Below are positions 1-7,380 of a DNA stretch of 15,358 nucleotides, piece after piece. Positions within the stretch are counted from its first letter, which is position 1. The number at the start of each line of letters is the position of its first letter. This DNA is from Luminiphilus sp. (lineage in GTDB: Bacteria > Pseudomonadota > Gammaproteobacteria > Pseudomonadales > Halieaceae). The notes below the pieces were generated by a model that was not told the DNA's origin, searched no databases, and was given only the letters and a program-made list of their open reading frames with translations. The position numbers were made by a program, and so were the translations under genes. The DNA is taken from assembly GCA_022425845.1 (NCBI GenBank), contig JAKMEU010000024.1, positions 1 to 15,358 on the forward strand, given 5' to 3'.

Positions 1-562
1 GTTTCCAAGTGCCGTCGCGGTACTGGCCCATCTGGTACTTGACGGTATAAACCTTGCCGTCCTCGCCGGACACGCGCTGAATCACAGACGCCACCCGGGT
101 ACTTTGGGGCGAAAAATCGCTCTGGCCCAGTTCGACGTTATACCCCCCAAACGCAAGCAACCCGCGGCTGTAGGTACTCACCATGCCGACCCGAAGAACC
201 TCCGTAAAGTTGTCAAGCTGGGTTCTCAACTGCTGCTGGCCCGCCTTGTCGAGACTCTTGTAGCGGTCGCTGCTGGCGTAGCTCCCCATGACGCCCCGGG
301 CAAAACCGCGGAAATCCACTACACGATCCAACTCCCTGCCAACTGCCTCGATATAACGGTCTGGATCCTCATCAAAATAGGCCGGCGCCTCCCGCACCAA
401 TTCCATGATCCTGTCGGTTGCCTCTGCAACAACGGCTCTGGGCCCTGAGGGCTCAACCGTGTCCTGTGCAAGTAGGCCCACCGAAAAAGCTGCCAGCACC
501 AACCCAAGGATTCGCGCATGCAGGCGCGCTCCCTTATTTCGACTCGTCAATCCGTTGCTCAT
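1..562 (-). CDS. mlaC: MlaC-like periplasmic phospholipid-binding protein, 3' end cut by window edge
   Basis: MlaC (Ttg2D, toluene-tolerance family) carries phospholipids through the periplasm between the outer-membrane MlaA complex and the inner-membrane MlaFEDB transporter. I translated the minus strand from ATG 562-560; 187 codons are visible without a stop, against roughly 210 residues for the family, so about the last 20-30 are off the left edge. Residues 1-17 are basic, 18-32 are hydrophobic and end in GLLA before QD, a typical signal peptide. The mature part has family features: EATDRIMELV near 45, a segment with DFRGFARGVMG, then LDNFTEVLRVGMVSTYSRGL. A good GGAGG lies just upstream of the ATG (mirrored at 569-573). 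It is divergent from yrbG, as mla genes usually are, but mlaF, mlaE and mlaD do not lie between them as in E. coli. A paralogous lipid carrier of the same family is possible. Confidence 0.88.
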   Translation of the reverse strand, partial: MSNGLTSRNKGARLHARILGLVLAAFSVGLLAQDTVEPSGPRAVVAEATDRIMELVREAPAYFDEDPDRYIEAVGRELDRVVDFRGFARGVMGSYASSDRYKSLDKAGQQQLRTQLDNFTEVLRVGMVSTYSRGLLAFGGYNVELGQSDFSPQSTRVASVIQRVSGEDGKVYTVKYQMGQYRDGTWK

Positions 563-634
563 CAATACCTCCATTGAACATCCCGCATTAGGATACAATC
601 GCGAGGACCTGTACCCAACAAAGAGGGATTACCC
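563..634. promoter_or_regulatory. Divergent mlaC/yrbG spacer with weak promoter-like elements
   Basis: This must hold control signals for both directions, or for at least one of them. On the plus strand TACAAT at 594-599 matches the -10 consensus at five of six positions, but the best -35 (TTGAAC, 574-579) is only 14 bases away, which is too close for a standard sigma-70 promoter. On the minus strand TTGGGT (617-612) and TATCCT (595-590) are spaced by 16 bases and would drive mlaC. The two candidates overlap. None is strong, and no operator is recognisable. Confidence 0.28.
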
Positions 635-715
635 ATGCCGCGGCGCATCATACCTGATCTGCGCAGGCAACGTGTCGAAAGGGTTCGGGAAGACGCGCTG
701 CAGTCGCCGCGTTAA
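635..715 (+). CDS. Possible 26-aa small basic protein or leader peptide ahead of yrbG
   Basis: ATG 635 opens 26 codons ending in TAA 713-715. The peptide begins MPRRIIPDLRRQ and is rich in arginine, with no hydrophobic segment. AAGAGGG at 621-627 is a fair ribosome binding site seven bases before the ATG. The stop codon runs straight into the AAAGGA that serves yrbG, nine bases before its ATG, so the two could be translationally coupled. I recognise no family. A short chance ORF in a spacer is the main alternative, and there is no conservation evidence to exclude it. Confidence 0.3.
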   Translation: MPRRIIPDLRRQRVERVREDALQSPR

Positions 716-724
716 AGGACCGAG

Positions 725-1690
725 ATGACGTTGAATTTTGTTGTAATCGCTCTGGGGCTGTTGGCTCTTCTCTGGAGCGCAGACCAGTTCGTAGAGGGCG
801 CTGCGGCCATCGCCCGAAGCGTGGGCATGTCCCCTTTGCTGATTGGCATGACCATCGTGTCCGTGGGCACATCAGCACCTGAAATCCTGGTTTCTTTGAT
901 GGCCGCCCTTACGGGTTCCGGGGAGCTCGCGGTCGGCAATGCGCTGGGGTCAAACATCGCCAACATTGGACTGGTGTTGGGTATAACCCTGCTGATCTCG
1001 CCGATTGTCGTAGGCCGAACCACGGCCTTTATAGACCTGCCGATTCTCCTGGGTGTGATCGTTCTGTGTGGAATATCACTGGCGGATGCCGTGCTGTCAC
1101 TGGTCGATGCCTCACTACTGACCGGCGCCCTGTTACTTTACCTGATCCGAATTGGCAGTCACCTGCGCAGACCGGATCCCAACGACACACCCGCCACAAT
1201 GCCCGAAATGCCGATGATGCGAGCGGTCGGCGTATTTTCCATGGGGCTGGTGGTGCTCATCACAAGCTCCCGCGCCCTGGTCTGGGCGGCCGTGAATATT
1301 GCAGAGGGCTTCGGCGTGTCCGAGCTGGTCATTGGACTGACCATTGTCGCCTTCGGGACCAGCTTGCCCGAGTTAGCCGCATCCGCCGTCAGTGCGATTC
1401 GGGGTCACGCCGATATCGCCATCGGTGCCGTTGTCGGCTCCAATATGTTCAACCTTCTGATCGTTCTTGCACTGCCCGGTTTCTTTGAGACGCTGCATCT
1501 CTCTATTTCTGACATTCAACGTGACCTCGGTACGGTATTGGCAACAACAGTCGCCCTGACCTTGTTCATATGGCTGGGCTGGCGGAGGGATGTGGGTCAT
1601 GCGCGACTGGGACGCAGGGCGGGCTGCTTATTCCTGGCCATGTTTGTGTTTTACTACATCTGGCTTTTTTATTACGTGCCCCAGGTCTGA
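725..1690 (+). CDS. yrbG: YrbG-type sodium/calcium exchanger family inner-membrane protein
   Basis: A cation/Ca2+ exchanger of the CaCA superfamily, inner membrane, 321 aa (E. coli YrbG is about 325). The family is built of two inverted alpha repeats, and both signatures are visible: GTSAPE at 48-53 with GNALGSN at 71-77, and GTSLPE at 211-216 with GSN at 238-240. The acidic residue of each GTS-PE motif (E53, E216) is the known cation ligand. About ten hydrophobic segments alternate along the chain, with a polar loop near 140-160. The start has AAAGGA five bases upstream. It is first in the kds-lpt operon, as in E. coli, and ends five bases before kdsD. Its physiological substrate is not settled in E. 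coli and deletion has little phenotype, so a link to LPS assembly is by position only. Confidence 0.94.
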   Translation: MTLNFVVIALGLLALLWSADQFVEGAAAIARSVGMSPLLIGMTIVSVGTSAPEILVSLMAALTGSGELAVGNALGSNIANIGLVLGITLLISPIVVGRTTAFIDLPILLGVIVLCGISLADAVLSLVDASLLTGALLLYLIRIGSHLRRPDPNDTPATMPEMPMMRAVGVFSMGLVVLITSSRALVWAAVNIAEGFGVSELVIGLTIVAFGTSLPELAASAVSAIRGHADIAIGAVVGSNMFNLLIVLALPGFFETLHLSISDIQRDLGTVLATTVALTLFIWLGWRRDVGHARLGRRAGCLFLAMFVFYYIWLFYYVPQV

Positions 1691-1695
1691 TCATC

Positions 1696-2667
1696 ATGCT
1701 TGACGACAACGCACTGTTGGACTCCGCCCGACGCACCCTACAGCTGGAGGGTGAGTCGGTAATGCAGCTGGCAGAAAATCTCGACTCCAGCTTTGCCAGC
1801 GCCTGCACCCTCATGCTGGCGACCGAAGGCCGGGTTATCGTCACCGGCATGGGCAAGTCCGGCCATATAGCCAATAAAATAGCGGCGACTCTGGCCAGCA
1901 CGGGGACACCTGCTTTCTTCGTTCATCCCGGCGAAGCGTCCCATGGTGACATGGGGATGATAACCGGCCGGGACACGGTGCTGGCACTGTCCAACAGCGG
2001 TACGACCCCAGAATTGCTGACGCTGCTTCCCCTACTCAAACGGCTGGGAGTGAAGCTGGTCAGCATGACCGGACAGCCCGACTCGACCCTCGCCGAAGCC
2101 TCGGATGTACACCTCTACGCTGGCGTTACGACCGAAGCCTGTCCACTGGACCTGGCGCCGACTTCCAGTACCACAGCTGCGCTGGCTATGGGGGATGCTC
2201 TGGCCATAGCCCTCCTGGAGAGCCGCGGATTCACAGCAGAGGACTTCGCTTTTTCACACCCGGGCGGCACCTTGGGCAAACGGCTGCTGCTGCGGGTTGA
2301 TGATCTCATGGCAAAGGGGAACGACATACCCCGAGTGCCCTCCACCGCCACACTCGCCGAAGCGCTGATGGAAATTACCGCCAAAGGGCTTGGTATGACC
2401 GTGATCAGTGATGATGGACAGCTGATGGGGATATTCACCGACGGGGATCTGCGGAGGGCTCTTGATGAGCGGCCAAACATAAATTCTATTTCCATCGATA
2501 CCCTGATGACAGTGGGGGCAGCGACACTGCCCGCCGGGCACCTGGCAGCCGAGGCCATGCACATCATGGAGCAGCGAAGAATCTCTTCCATTGTAGTAAT
2601 GGATGAAAGAGACCAGATTGCAGGCGTCATTCACCTCATGGCCCTGTTGCGGGCTGGGATCAGCTGA
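1696..2667 (+). CDS. kdsD: D-arabinose 5-phosphate isomerase KdsD
   Basis: Interconverts D-ribulose 5-phosphate and D-arabinose 5-phosphate, the first step towards Kdo, the sugar joining lipid A to the LPS core; cytoplasmic. 323 aa, the usual family size. An N-terminal SIS sugar-isomerase domain (about 35-175) contains GMGKSG at 51-56, a HPGEASHGD stretch and SNSGTTPE. SHPGGTLGK follows with H188, which I align with the catalytic His193 of the E. coli enzyme. Two CBS domains fill the C-terminal part (about 205-323). The frame stays open upstream to an ATG at 1570, but that extension lies inside yrbG and reads unlike the family; ATG 1696, just after the yrbG stop, gives the correct MLDDNALLDSARRTL start. 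Its TGA shares one base with the kdsC ATG. Confidence 0.96.
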   Translation: MLDDNALLDSARRTLQLEGESVMQLAENLDSSFASACTLMLATEGRVIVTGMGKSGHIANKIAATLASTGTPAFFVHPGEASHGDMGMITGRDTVLALSNSGTTPELLTLLPLLKRLGVKLVSMTGQPDSTLAEASDVHLYAGVTTEACPLDLAPTSSTTAALAMGDALAIALLESRGFTAEDFAFSHPGGTLGKRLLLRVDDLMAKGNDIPRVPSTATLAEALMEITAKGLGMTVISDDGQLMGIFTDGDLRRALDERPNINSISIDTLMTVGAATLPAGHLAAEAMHIMEQRRISSIVVMDERDQIAGVIHLMALLRAGIS

Positions 2668-3191
2668 TGGCCGCTCTGCATGCCATTGCCGGCCAACTAA
2701 AGCTCATTGCCCTGGACGTAGACGGCGTTATGACGTCGGGCGCCGTCACTTACGCCAGCGATGGAAACGAGTACAAGTCCTTTTGCATCAAGGATGGCCT
2801 TGGAATCAAATTACTGCAGCGCGCGGGGCTGAGAGTGGCTATCGTGACCGGACGCCGGTCCCACATGGTCGAGCGCCGTGCGGAAGAATTGGGTATCACA
2901 GATCTGATACAGGGCAGAGAAGATAAGCTGGCGGCCCTCTCCGAGCTCACTGAAAAACTGGGGCTTACACTGGGCGAGGTTGGCTACATGGGTGATGATC
3001 TACCCGACCTCGCCGCCATTCAGGCCTGTGGGCACGGCGCCTGTCCGGCCGATGCCGTCAGCGCGGTGATTCAAAGCGCTGACTGGGTGGGTAAGAGGGC
3101 AGGAGGCCAGGGTGCTGTTCGGGAGTGGGCAGAGGCTCTGCTCGAGGCGCGGGGTGAATGGTCTGAACTGCAGAACGCCTTCCGCCTGTGA
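2667..3191 (+). CDS. kdsC: Kdo-8-phosphate phosphatase KdsC
   Basis: Hydrolyses 3-deoxy-D-manno-octulosonate 8-phosphate to Kdo and phosphate, the last step before CMP activation; cytoplasmic tetramer. 174 aa, a little shorter than the 188 of E. coli. It is a cap-less (C0) HAD phosphatase with all main motifs: DVDG at 17-20 (nucleophile D17, acid/base D19), VTGRRS at 60-65 (motif II T61), and GDDLPD at 109-114 (Mg2+-binding aspartates). The start overlaps the kdsD stop by one base and the end overlaps lptC by four, so translation is very likely coupled. kdsA and kdsB, which act between and after these enzymes, are not in the window. Confidence 0.96.
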   Translation: MAALHAIAGQLKLIALDVDGVMTSGAVTYASDGNEYKSFCIKDGLGIKLLQRAGLRVAIVTGRRSHMVERRAEELGITDLIQGREDKLAALSELTEKLGLTLGEVGYMGDDLPDLAAIQACGHGACPADAVSAVIQSADWVGKRAGGQGAVREWAEALLEARGEWSELQNAFRL

Positions 3192-3730
3192 AACTGACGT
3201 TTTCATCACTGCTGCTACTCGCGACCGCTGCTTTTTTCTGGGTCACCATTGGCCAGGGCGACTCTGTGTTACCCGTTTCCACCGACAGCTCGGAAACCTG
3301 GACCGAAAGCTATCTGACCAACGCGGAACGCTGGAGTTATGACGAGTCTGGCCGGCGCAACCAGTACCTGACCATTGGCAGCGGCATCACCTACCACGGT
3401 GACCCCGCCACGTATCTGGAAGAGCTCGCATTTTCAGGCCCTGACGAAAAGGGGCGTTATTGGCAGATGACCGCAAATGCCGGCAAGCTGCACCCGCATT
3501 CCCAAGAACTTATCCTCATGCAGGGAGTCCAAATCAGTGAGCGGGGCGGTGAAGCAAACCTGGACACACCCAGACTACGGTTGCTGTTGCGGGAGGAGCG
3601 AGCCGTCAACCAAACGCGTGTTCGCCTGACAACTCCCTCCAGCACGACAACCGCCAGGGGAATAGACATCGATCTAAAATCTGGCAGGGCCGAGTTATTG
3701 AATGACGTCGAGACAGTCTATGTTGAATAA
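3188..3730 (+). CDS. lptC: LPS export ABC transporter periplasmic protein LptC
   Basis: Bitopic inner-membrane protein that receives LPS from the LptB2FG extractor and passes it to LptA. 180 aa (191 in E. coli). One transmembrane helix is seen at about 3-21 (LTFSSLLLLATAAFFW), followed by a periplasmic beta-jellyroll segment containing TYHGDPATYLEELAFSGPDE and ending ELLNDVETVYVE. The start codon is GTG, overlapping the kdsC stop by four bases (GTGA). Sequence similarity in this family is low, so the call rests on the single helix, the size, the periplasmic jellyroll pattern and above all the position between kdsC and lptA. Confidence 0.92.
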   Translation: MKLTFSSLLLLATAAFFWVTIGQGDSVLPVSTDSSETWTESYLTNAERWSYDESGRRNQYLTIGSGITYHGDPATYLEELAFSGPDEKGRYWQMTANAGKLHPHSQELILMQGVQISERGGEANLDTPRLRLLLREERAVNQTRVRLTTPSSTTTARGIDIDLKSGRAELLNDVETVYVE

Positions 3731-4268
3731 GCAAAGGGCCTGGTCCACCGCACTCGCGGTGGGCGTGCTGGCGTGCTTTGGTACATCCAACCTGTGGGCA
3801 CTCCCCGAGGACCGCAGTCAATCGATTCGCATAACAGCGGACTCGGCTGTTCGGGATGAGCGGGCTGGAGAAACACGGTACGAGGGCTCGGTAGAACTGA
3901 CCCAGGGGTCGCTTCGCATTCTGGCTGATTCACTCACGCTTCAGCACCGGGGAAATGAAACCCAGTTAATTACGGCAACCGGCTCACCCGCGTCACTGCA
4001 ACAAACCCCCACCGTAGATGATCCCCCCGTGCGGGCAACGGCCGATATGATCGAATACGATCAGGGTGCAGACACCGTAACCCTCACCGAAAACGCCAGG
4101 ATTGAGCAGGATGGTGCCATTGTGACGGGAGCCGTGATTAACTACGTACTGGGTGAGCGGCGCGTGACGGCGACCGGCGCCACTGAGGCGAAAGATAGCG
4201 GGTCACAGCGGGTTGAAATGGTCATTCCCCCCGGTGCCATGGAACGCTCCGGCGGATCTGAAAACTAG
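3702..4268 (+). CDS. lptA: LPS transport periplasmic bridge protein LptA
   Basis: Forms the periplasmic bridge that slides LPS from LptC to LptD at the outer membrane. 188 aa from ATG 3702 (E. coli 185). A signal peptide is seen: basic start, hydrophobic ALAVGVLACFG, then NLWA before LPEDRSQ, with cleavage near residue 33. The OstA/LptA domain follows, with typical strands such as RITADSAVRDE, RYEGSVELTQGSLRI and MIEYDQGADTVTLTENARIEQDG. ATG 3720 (MLNKQRAW) is an equally reasonable start; it would cut the overlap with lptC from 29 to 11 bases, and neither has a strong ribosome binding site. The C-terminal tail (RVEMVIPPGAME...) is polar. It ends two bases before lptB. Confidence 0.93.
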   Translation: MTSRQSMLNKQRAWSTALAVGVLACFGTSNLWALPEDRSQSIRITADSAVRDERAGETRYEGSVELTQGSLRILADSLTLQHRGNETQLITATGSPASLQQTPTVDDPPVRATADMIEYDQGADTVTLTENARIEQDGAIVTGAVINYVLGERRVTATGATEAKDSGSQRVEMVIPPGAMERSGGSEN

Positions 4269-4270
4269 CC

Positions 4271-4999
4271 ATGCCAAACACACTATCAGTCCACAACCTG
4301 GCCAAGGCCTATAAGGGCAGGCCCGTTGTCAAAGATGTTTCACTGACCGTGAGCTCCGGAGAAATTGTCGGTCTACTCGGCCCAAATGGCGCAGGAAAAA
4401 CCACCTGTTTCTACATGATATTGGGCCTCGTTAAGGCAGATGCGGGGCAGATCATGATGGATGAGCAGGACCTGACATCGCGCCCAATTCATCAGCGCGC
4501 CCGCGCCGGCATCGGTTACCTGCCACAGGAGGCATCCATTTTTAGGCGGATGTCCGTCAGGGATAATCTCCTCGCGATTCTCGAAACACGAAAAGATTTG
4601 GAGCGATCACAGAGAGACCAGGTCTGTGATGAGCTGCTGCAGGAATTCAGCATCAGTCATTTGCACGATGTCCTTGGGCAGGCATTGTCGGGTGGAGAGC
4701 GGCGTCGCGTGGAAATCGCCCGGGCCCTCGCGCTTGACCCCGCGTTTGTCCTGCTGGACGAACCGTTTGCCGGCGTAGATCCCATTTCCATCAATGACAT
4801 CAAGGGTATCGTCAACCATCTCAAGGACCGCGGCATCGGGGTTCTGATCACTGATCACAATGTGCGGGAGACGCTGGACATTTGCGAGCGGGCCTACATT
4901 GTAGGCGAGGGCCACGTGATTGCCTCCGGGGACCCGGACACGGTCCTCGCAGATGCCAAAGTCAGGGCGGTTTATCTCGGTGACAGCTTCACGCTGTAG
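4271..4999 (+). CDS. lptB: LPS export ABC transporter ATPase LptB
   Basis: Cytoplasmic ATPase that powers LPS extraction from the inner membrane as a dimer with LptF and LptG (not in the window). 242 aa, standard length. All ABC motifs are intact: Walker A GPNGAGKTT at 37-45, a Q-loop in YLPQEASIF, signature LSGGE at 139-143 followed by RRRVEIARAL, Walker B VLLDEP with D163 and E164, and switch histidine H196 in ITDHNVRETLD. The PQEASIFR and SVRDNL segments are typical of LptB rather than other small ABC ATPases. It is the last gene of the packed yrbG-to-lptB run; a 166-base spacer separates it from rpoN, and I see no intrinsic terminator after it, so read-through into rpoN is possible. Confidence 0.97.
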   Translation: MPNTLSVHNLAKAYKGRPVVKDVSLTVSSGEIVGLLGPNGAGKTTCFYMILGLVKADAGQIMMDEQDLTSRPIHQRARAGIGYLPQEASIFRRMSVRDNLLAILETRKDLERSQRDQVCDELLQEFSISHLHDVLGQALSGGERRRVEIARALALDPAFVLLDEPFAGVDPISINDIKGIVNHLKDRGIGVLITDHNVRETLDICERAYIVGEGHVIASGDPDTVLADAKVRAVYLGDSFTL

Positions 5000-5086
5000 G
5001 CTGAACGCAGATCGCCCTTCCGCCTTTTCCCTGGGTCCCATTCTCGAAACCTGACACCTCAGACAGCTGCACGTAAGCAATTAACG

Positions 5087-5115
5087 CGCCAATCATTGCG
5101 GGATACCGCTTGGCG
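5087..5115. repeat. Dyad symmetry upstream of rpoN
   Basis: CGCCAA (5087-5092) pairs with TTGGCG (5110-5115), and inside it GCGG (5098-5101) pairs with CCGC (5106-5109) across a GATA loop, leaving a five-base bulge on the left arm. No T run follows, so it does not look like an intrinsic terminator. It overlaps the -35 region of the candidate rpoN promoter and could be an operator or an RNA hairpin. Confidence 0.4.
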
Positions 5116-5125
5116 GGGCTACACT
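5096..5125 (+). promoter_or_regulatory. Candidate sigma-70 promoter for rpoN
   Basis: TTGCGG (5096-5101) and TACACT (5120-5125) are spaced by 18 bases, matching three and four of six consensus positions. Transcription would start near 5132, about 34 bases before the rpoN ATG. It is the best pair I find in the lptB-rpoN spacer, but it is moderate, and rpoN could also be read from the upstream operon. Confidence 0.33.
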
Positions 5126-5165
5126 GAGGACTGTCGCGTTGTAGTTTGCGCCTTCGAGAGGTGTG

Positions 5166-6581
5166 ATGAAGCAGTCACTGCAATTGAAAATGGGCCAGTC
5201 GCTGGCGCTCACCCCCCAGCTCCAGCAGGCCATTAAGCTTCTGCAACTCAGCACCCTGGATTTACAACAGACGATCGAGGAAACACTCGAGTCCAATCCG
5301 CTCCTGGAAAGGGAAGAAGAGGACCAGCCCCGGGAGCCAGACGCCGACGTTGACTTCGCCGAGGCGATGCCGGAGACCGAGGCCAGTGACGAACTGCCGG
5401 TCGATACGCGCTGGGAAGATTTGTTGCCCTCTTCTGCCCCCCCTTCCTCGGCGGGTGACAGCGATGGCGGTCAGTTCGCAGAACGGGATACTGAGCCAGA
5501 AACGCTTCAGGACCAGCTGCTCTGGCAACTCAATCTGACGCGATTTTCAGCGACAGACCACGCCATAGGCCGCGCCTTTATTGACGCTGTCGACGCCAAC
5601 GGCAGATTGACACAGACGCCGGAGGAAATTCTGGATGCCCTGCGTCTGCCAGAGGTCGAAATCGACGAAATACAGGCCGTGCTACACCGGCTACAGCACT
5701 TTGAGCCCACGGGGGTCTTTGCCGCTGATTTGCGCGAGTGCCTACTGCTTCAGCTGCGACAAATGGCTGTCGATACACCGCACAGAAATACAGCCGGAGC
5801 GATAGTCAACAGGCACCTGGAGAGCGTAGCCACGGCAGATCCCAGACAGTTGTCGAGGCGCCTGCGAACCACGCCAGAGGACGTGCTGGGGGCCCTGAAC
5901 CTTATTCGCTCCCTCGATCCGACGCCTGGCTTCTCTGTGGGAGAAAGCACCACCGAGTACATCGTCCCGGACGTTTTTGTGAAGCGAAGCAATGGTCACT
6001 GGCGGGTCGAACTGAATCCCGATATTGCACCGCGTTTACGTATCAATGCCCACTATGCAGACCTTGTGAAACAGGGCTGTTCTGCCAGCGACAAGTCCTA
6101 CGTACAGGACAATCTGCAGGAGGCCAAGGTCTTCATGAAGAGTCTGCAGAATCGAAATGAAACACTGCTCAAGGTGGCCAGCAAGATCGTAGAACATCAG
6201 CGCGACTTCCTGGAACACGGTGAGGAAGCAATGCGGCCCCTGATACTCGCTGATATCGCGCAGCAGATTGAGATGCATGAATCGACGGTATCGAGGGCAA
6301 CAACGCGCAAATACATGCACACCCCAAGGGGTATTCATGAGCTCAAATTCTTTTTTTCCAGCCACGTTGCAACCACCGAGGGCGGCGAATGTTCCTCTAC
6401 GGCGATCAAAGCCCTCATTCGCAAGCTGATTCAGGCTGAAAATGTCAAAAAACCCCTGAGTGACAACAAGCTCTGCTCACTGTTGGAACAGCAGGGGGTT
6501 GTCGTCGCACGCAGGACGGTAGCCAAATACCGGGAACAGCTCCACATCCCACCTTCCAACGAAAGAAAGCGGTTAGTGTAA
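5166..6581 (+). CDS. rpoN: RNA polymerase sigma-54 factor RpoN
   Basis: Directs RNA polymerase to -24/-12 promoters that need an AAA+ enhancer-binding activator. 471 aa, slightly short for the family (about 477-497). Region I is the glutamine/leucine-rich start (MKQSLQLKMGQSLALTPQLQ through ESNPLLE). Residues about 50-112 form an acidic, low-complexity region II. The core-binding and DNA-binding domains follow, with family stretches RNETLLKVA, MHESTVSR, KYMHTPRGI and FFSSHVATTEGGECSS. The RpoN box ARRTVAKYRE is perfect at 448-457, and the protein ends NERKRLV. ATG 5166 is preferred over GTG 5163 because GAGAGG (5156-5161) then sits four bases upstream. hpf, ptsN, rapZ and npr follow, the classic sigma-54 neighbourhood. 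Confidence 0.97.
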   Translation: MKQSLQLKMGQSLALTPQLQQAIKLLQLSTLDLQQTIEETLESNPLLEREEEDQPREPDADVDFAEAMPETEASDELPVDTRWEDLLPSSAPPSSAGDSDGGQFAERDTEPETLQDQLLWQLNLTRFSATDHAIGRAFIDAVDANGRLTQTPEEILDALRLPEVEIDEIQAVLHRLQHFEPTGVFAADLRECLLLQLRQMAVDTPHRNTAGAIVNRHLESVATADPRQLSRRLRTTPEDVLGALNLIRSLDPTPGFSVGESTTEYIVPDVFVKRSNGHWRVELNPDIAPRLRINAHYADLVKQGCSASDKSYVQDNLQEAKVFMKSLQNRNETLLKVASKIVEHQRDFLEHGEEAMRPLILADIAQQIEMHESTVSRATTRKYMHTPRGIHELKFFFSSHVATTEGGECSSTAIKALIRKLIQAENVKKPLSDNKLCSLLEQQGVVVARRTVAKYREQLHIPPSNERKRLV

Positions 6582-6625
6582 AAGAGCGGTAGTTTGTTAG
6601 ACGTTTTAGAAAGAGAGGACAAGCA

Positions 6626-6913
6626 ATGCAATTAACAGTAAGCGGACACCATATCGATGTAACAGACGGACTTCGCGGTCACGTCCAGGACAAATTCGGA
6701 AAGTTGCAGCGACACATTGATCACATAACCAATGTTGAAGTGACGCTGGTTGTGGAAAAGGCCAGTCACAAAGCGGAAGCCACTTTACACGTATCGGGAG
6801 CCGACCTTTTTGCCTCCGCTGAGAGCGGTGATATGTATGCAGCCATCGACGCCCTGGCGGACAAACTTGACCGGCAGATCATCAAACACAAGGAAAAGCA
6901 GCGGGGCCACTAA
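6626..6913 (+). CDS. hpf: Ribosome hibernation promoting factor, short form
   Basis: Binds the 30S decoding centre in stationary phase and, in the short form, works with RMF to make 100S ribosome dimers. 95 aa, the same as E. coli HPF, and without the C-terminal dimerisation domain of long HPF. The S30AE fold is recognisable: MQLTVSGHHIDVTDGLRGHV, then KLQRHIDHITNVEVTL, and AAIDALADKLDRQIIKHKEK. AGAGAGGA (6612-6619) is a strong ribosome binding site six bases before the ATG, the best in this part of the window and consistent with high expression. It begins 44 bases after rpoN and ends three bases before ptsN. Confidence 0.96.
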   Translation: MQLTVSGHHIDVTDGLRGHVQDKFGKLQRHIDHITNVEVTLVVEKASHKAEATLHVSGADLFASAESGDMYAAIDALADKLDRQIIKHKEKQRGH

Positions 6914-6916
6914 ACC

Positions 6917-7378
6917 ATGGGGAGCCTCGACAATCTGCTCACCCCCCAGCGCGTCCTGTGCCGGCTTGATGCGGTCAGTAAAAAGCGTGTCCTGGAACTC
7001 ACGGCGCAGCATATCGCCCGCGTCGAGCAGGAACTGGAGGAAAACCAACTCTACAGCAGCCTGCTGGAGCGCGAGCGTCTGGGTACAACGGCGCTGGGTT
7101 CCGGAGTTGCTGTGCCCCATTGCAGGGTTAGCGGGCTGACAGAGCCCCTGGGCTGCCTGGTCACCCTCTCAAATGCCATCGACTACGATGCACCCGACGG
7201 GGCGTTGGTAGACCTGTTGTTCGTTCTTCTCGTCCCCCCCGACGCCAATCAGGCACATCTGGATCTACTGGCTGAGGTGGCGAGACGATTCTCGGATACG
7301 CGCTATTGCCAACGGCTGCGTGAAGCAACCGATCTGGAAACGCTTCTGCGCTGTGCGGTTACGTCAGAGGCCGCATAA
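6917..7378 (+). CDS. ptsN: Nitrogen PTS enzyme IIA (EIIA-Ntr)
   Basis: Regulatory phosphocarrier that takes phosphate from NPr and, in its unphosphorylated form, controls targets such as potassium uptake and stress regulators; it does not transport sugar itself. 153 aa (163 in E. coli). It is a PTS EIIA type-2 domain with the phosphorylated histidine H68 in GSGVAVPHCRV, and family stretches LYSSLLERERLGTTALG, DLLFVLLVP and HLDLLAEVARRFSD. The start ATG lies three bases after the hpf stop, and rapZ begins two bases after its end, so hpf-ptsN-rapZ-npr is one transcription unit. The partner enzyme I-Ntr (ptsP) is not in the window. Confidence 0.96.
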   Translation: MGSLDNLLTPQRVLCRLDAVSKKRVLELTAQHIARVEQELEENQLYSSLLERERLGTTALGSGVAVPHCRVSGLTEPLGCLVTLSNAIDYDAPDGALVDLLFVLLVPPDANQAHLDLLAEVARRFSDTRYCQRLREATDLETLLRCAVTSEAA

Positions 7379-7380
7379 CG

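Noticed and set aside
104..448. Plus-strand open frame of 114 codons near the left edge
   Set aside because: The opposite strand carries the MlaC-like protein with a signal peptide and good ribosome binding site, which explains this region better.
1570..1695. 42-codon N-terminal extension of KdsD
   Set aside because: It is inside yrbG in another frame, would exceed the normal KdsD length, and the family start matches ATG 1696.
2115..2630. Minus-strand open frame of 171 codons opposite kdsD
   Set aside because: Antisense to the SIS/CBS coding region; low-complexity Ser/Arg/Pro composition and no start signal.
4607..5080. Minus-strand open frame of 157 codons opposite lptB and the spacer
   Set aside because: Most of it is antisense to the LptB ATPase motifs; no ribosome binding site or family resemblance.
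6350..6358. Run of seven T in rpoN as a slippage site or terminator
   Set aside because: It encodes part of the conserved KFFFSSH segment of RpoN, the frame continues through the RpoN box, and no hairpin precedes it.
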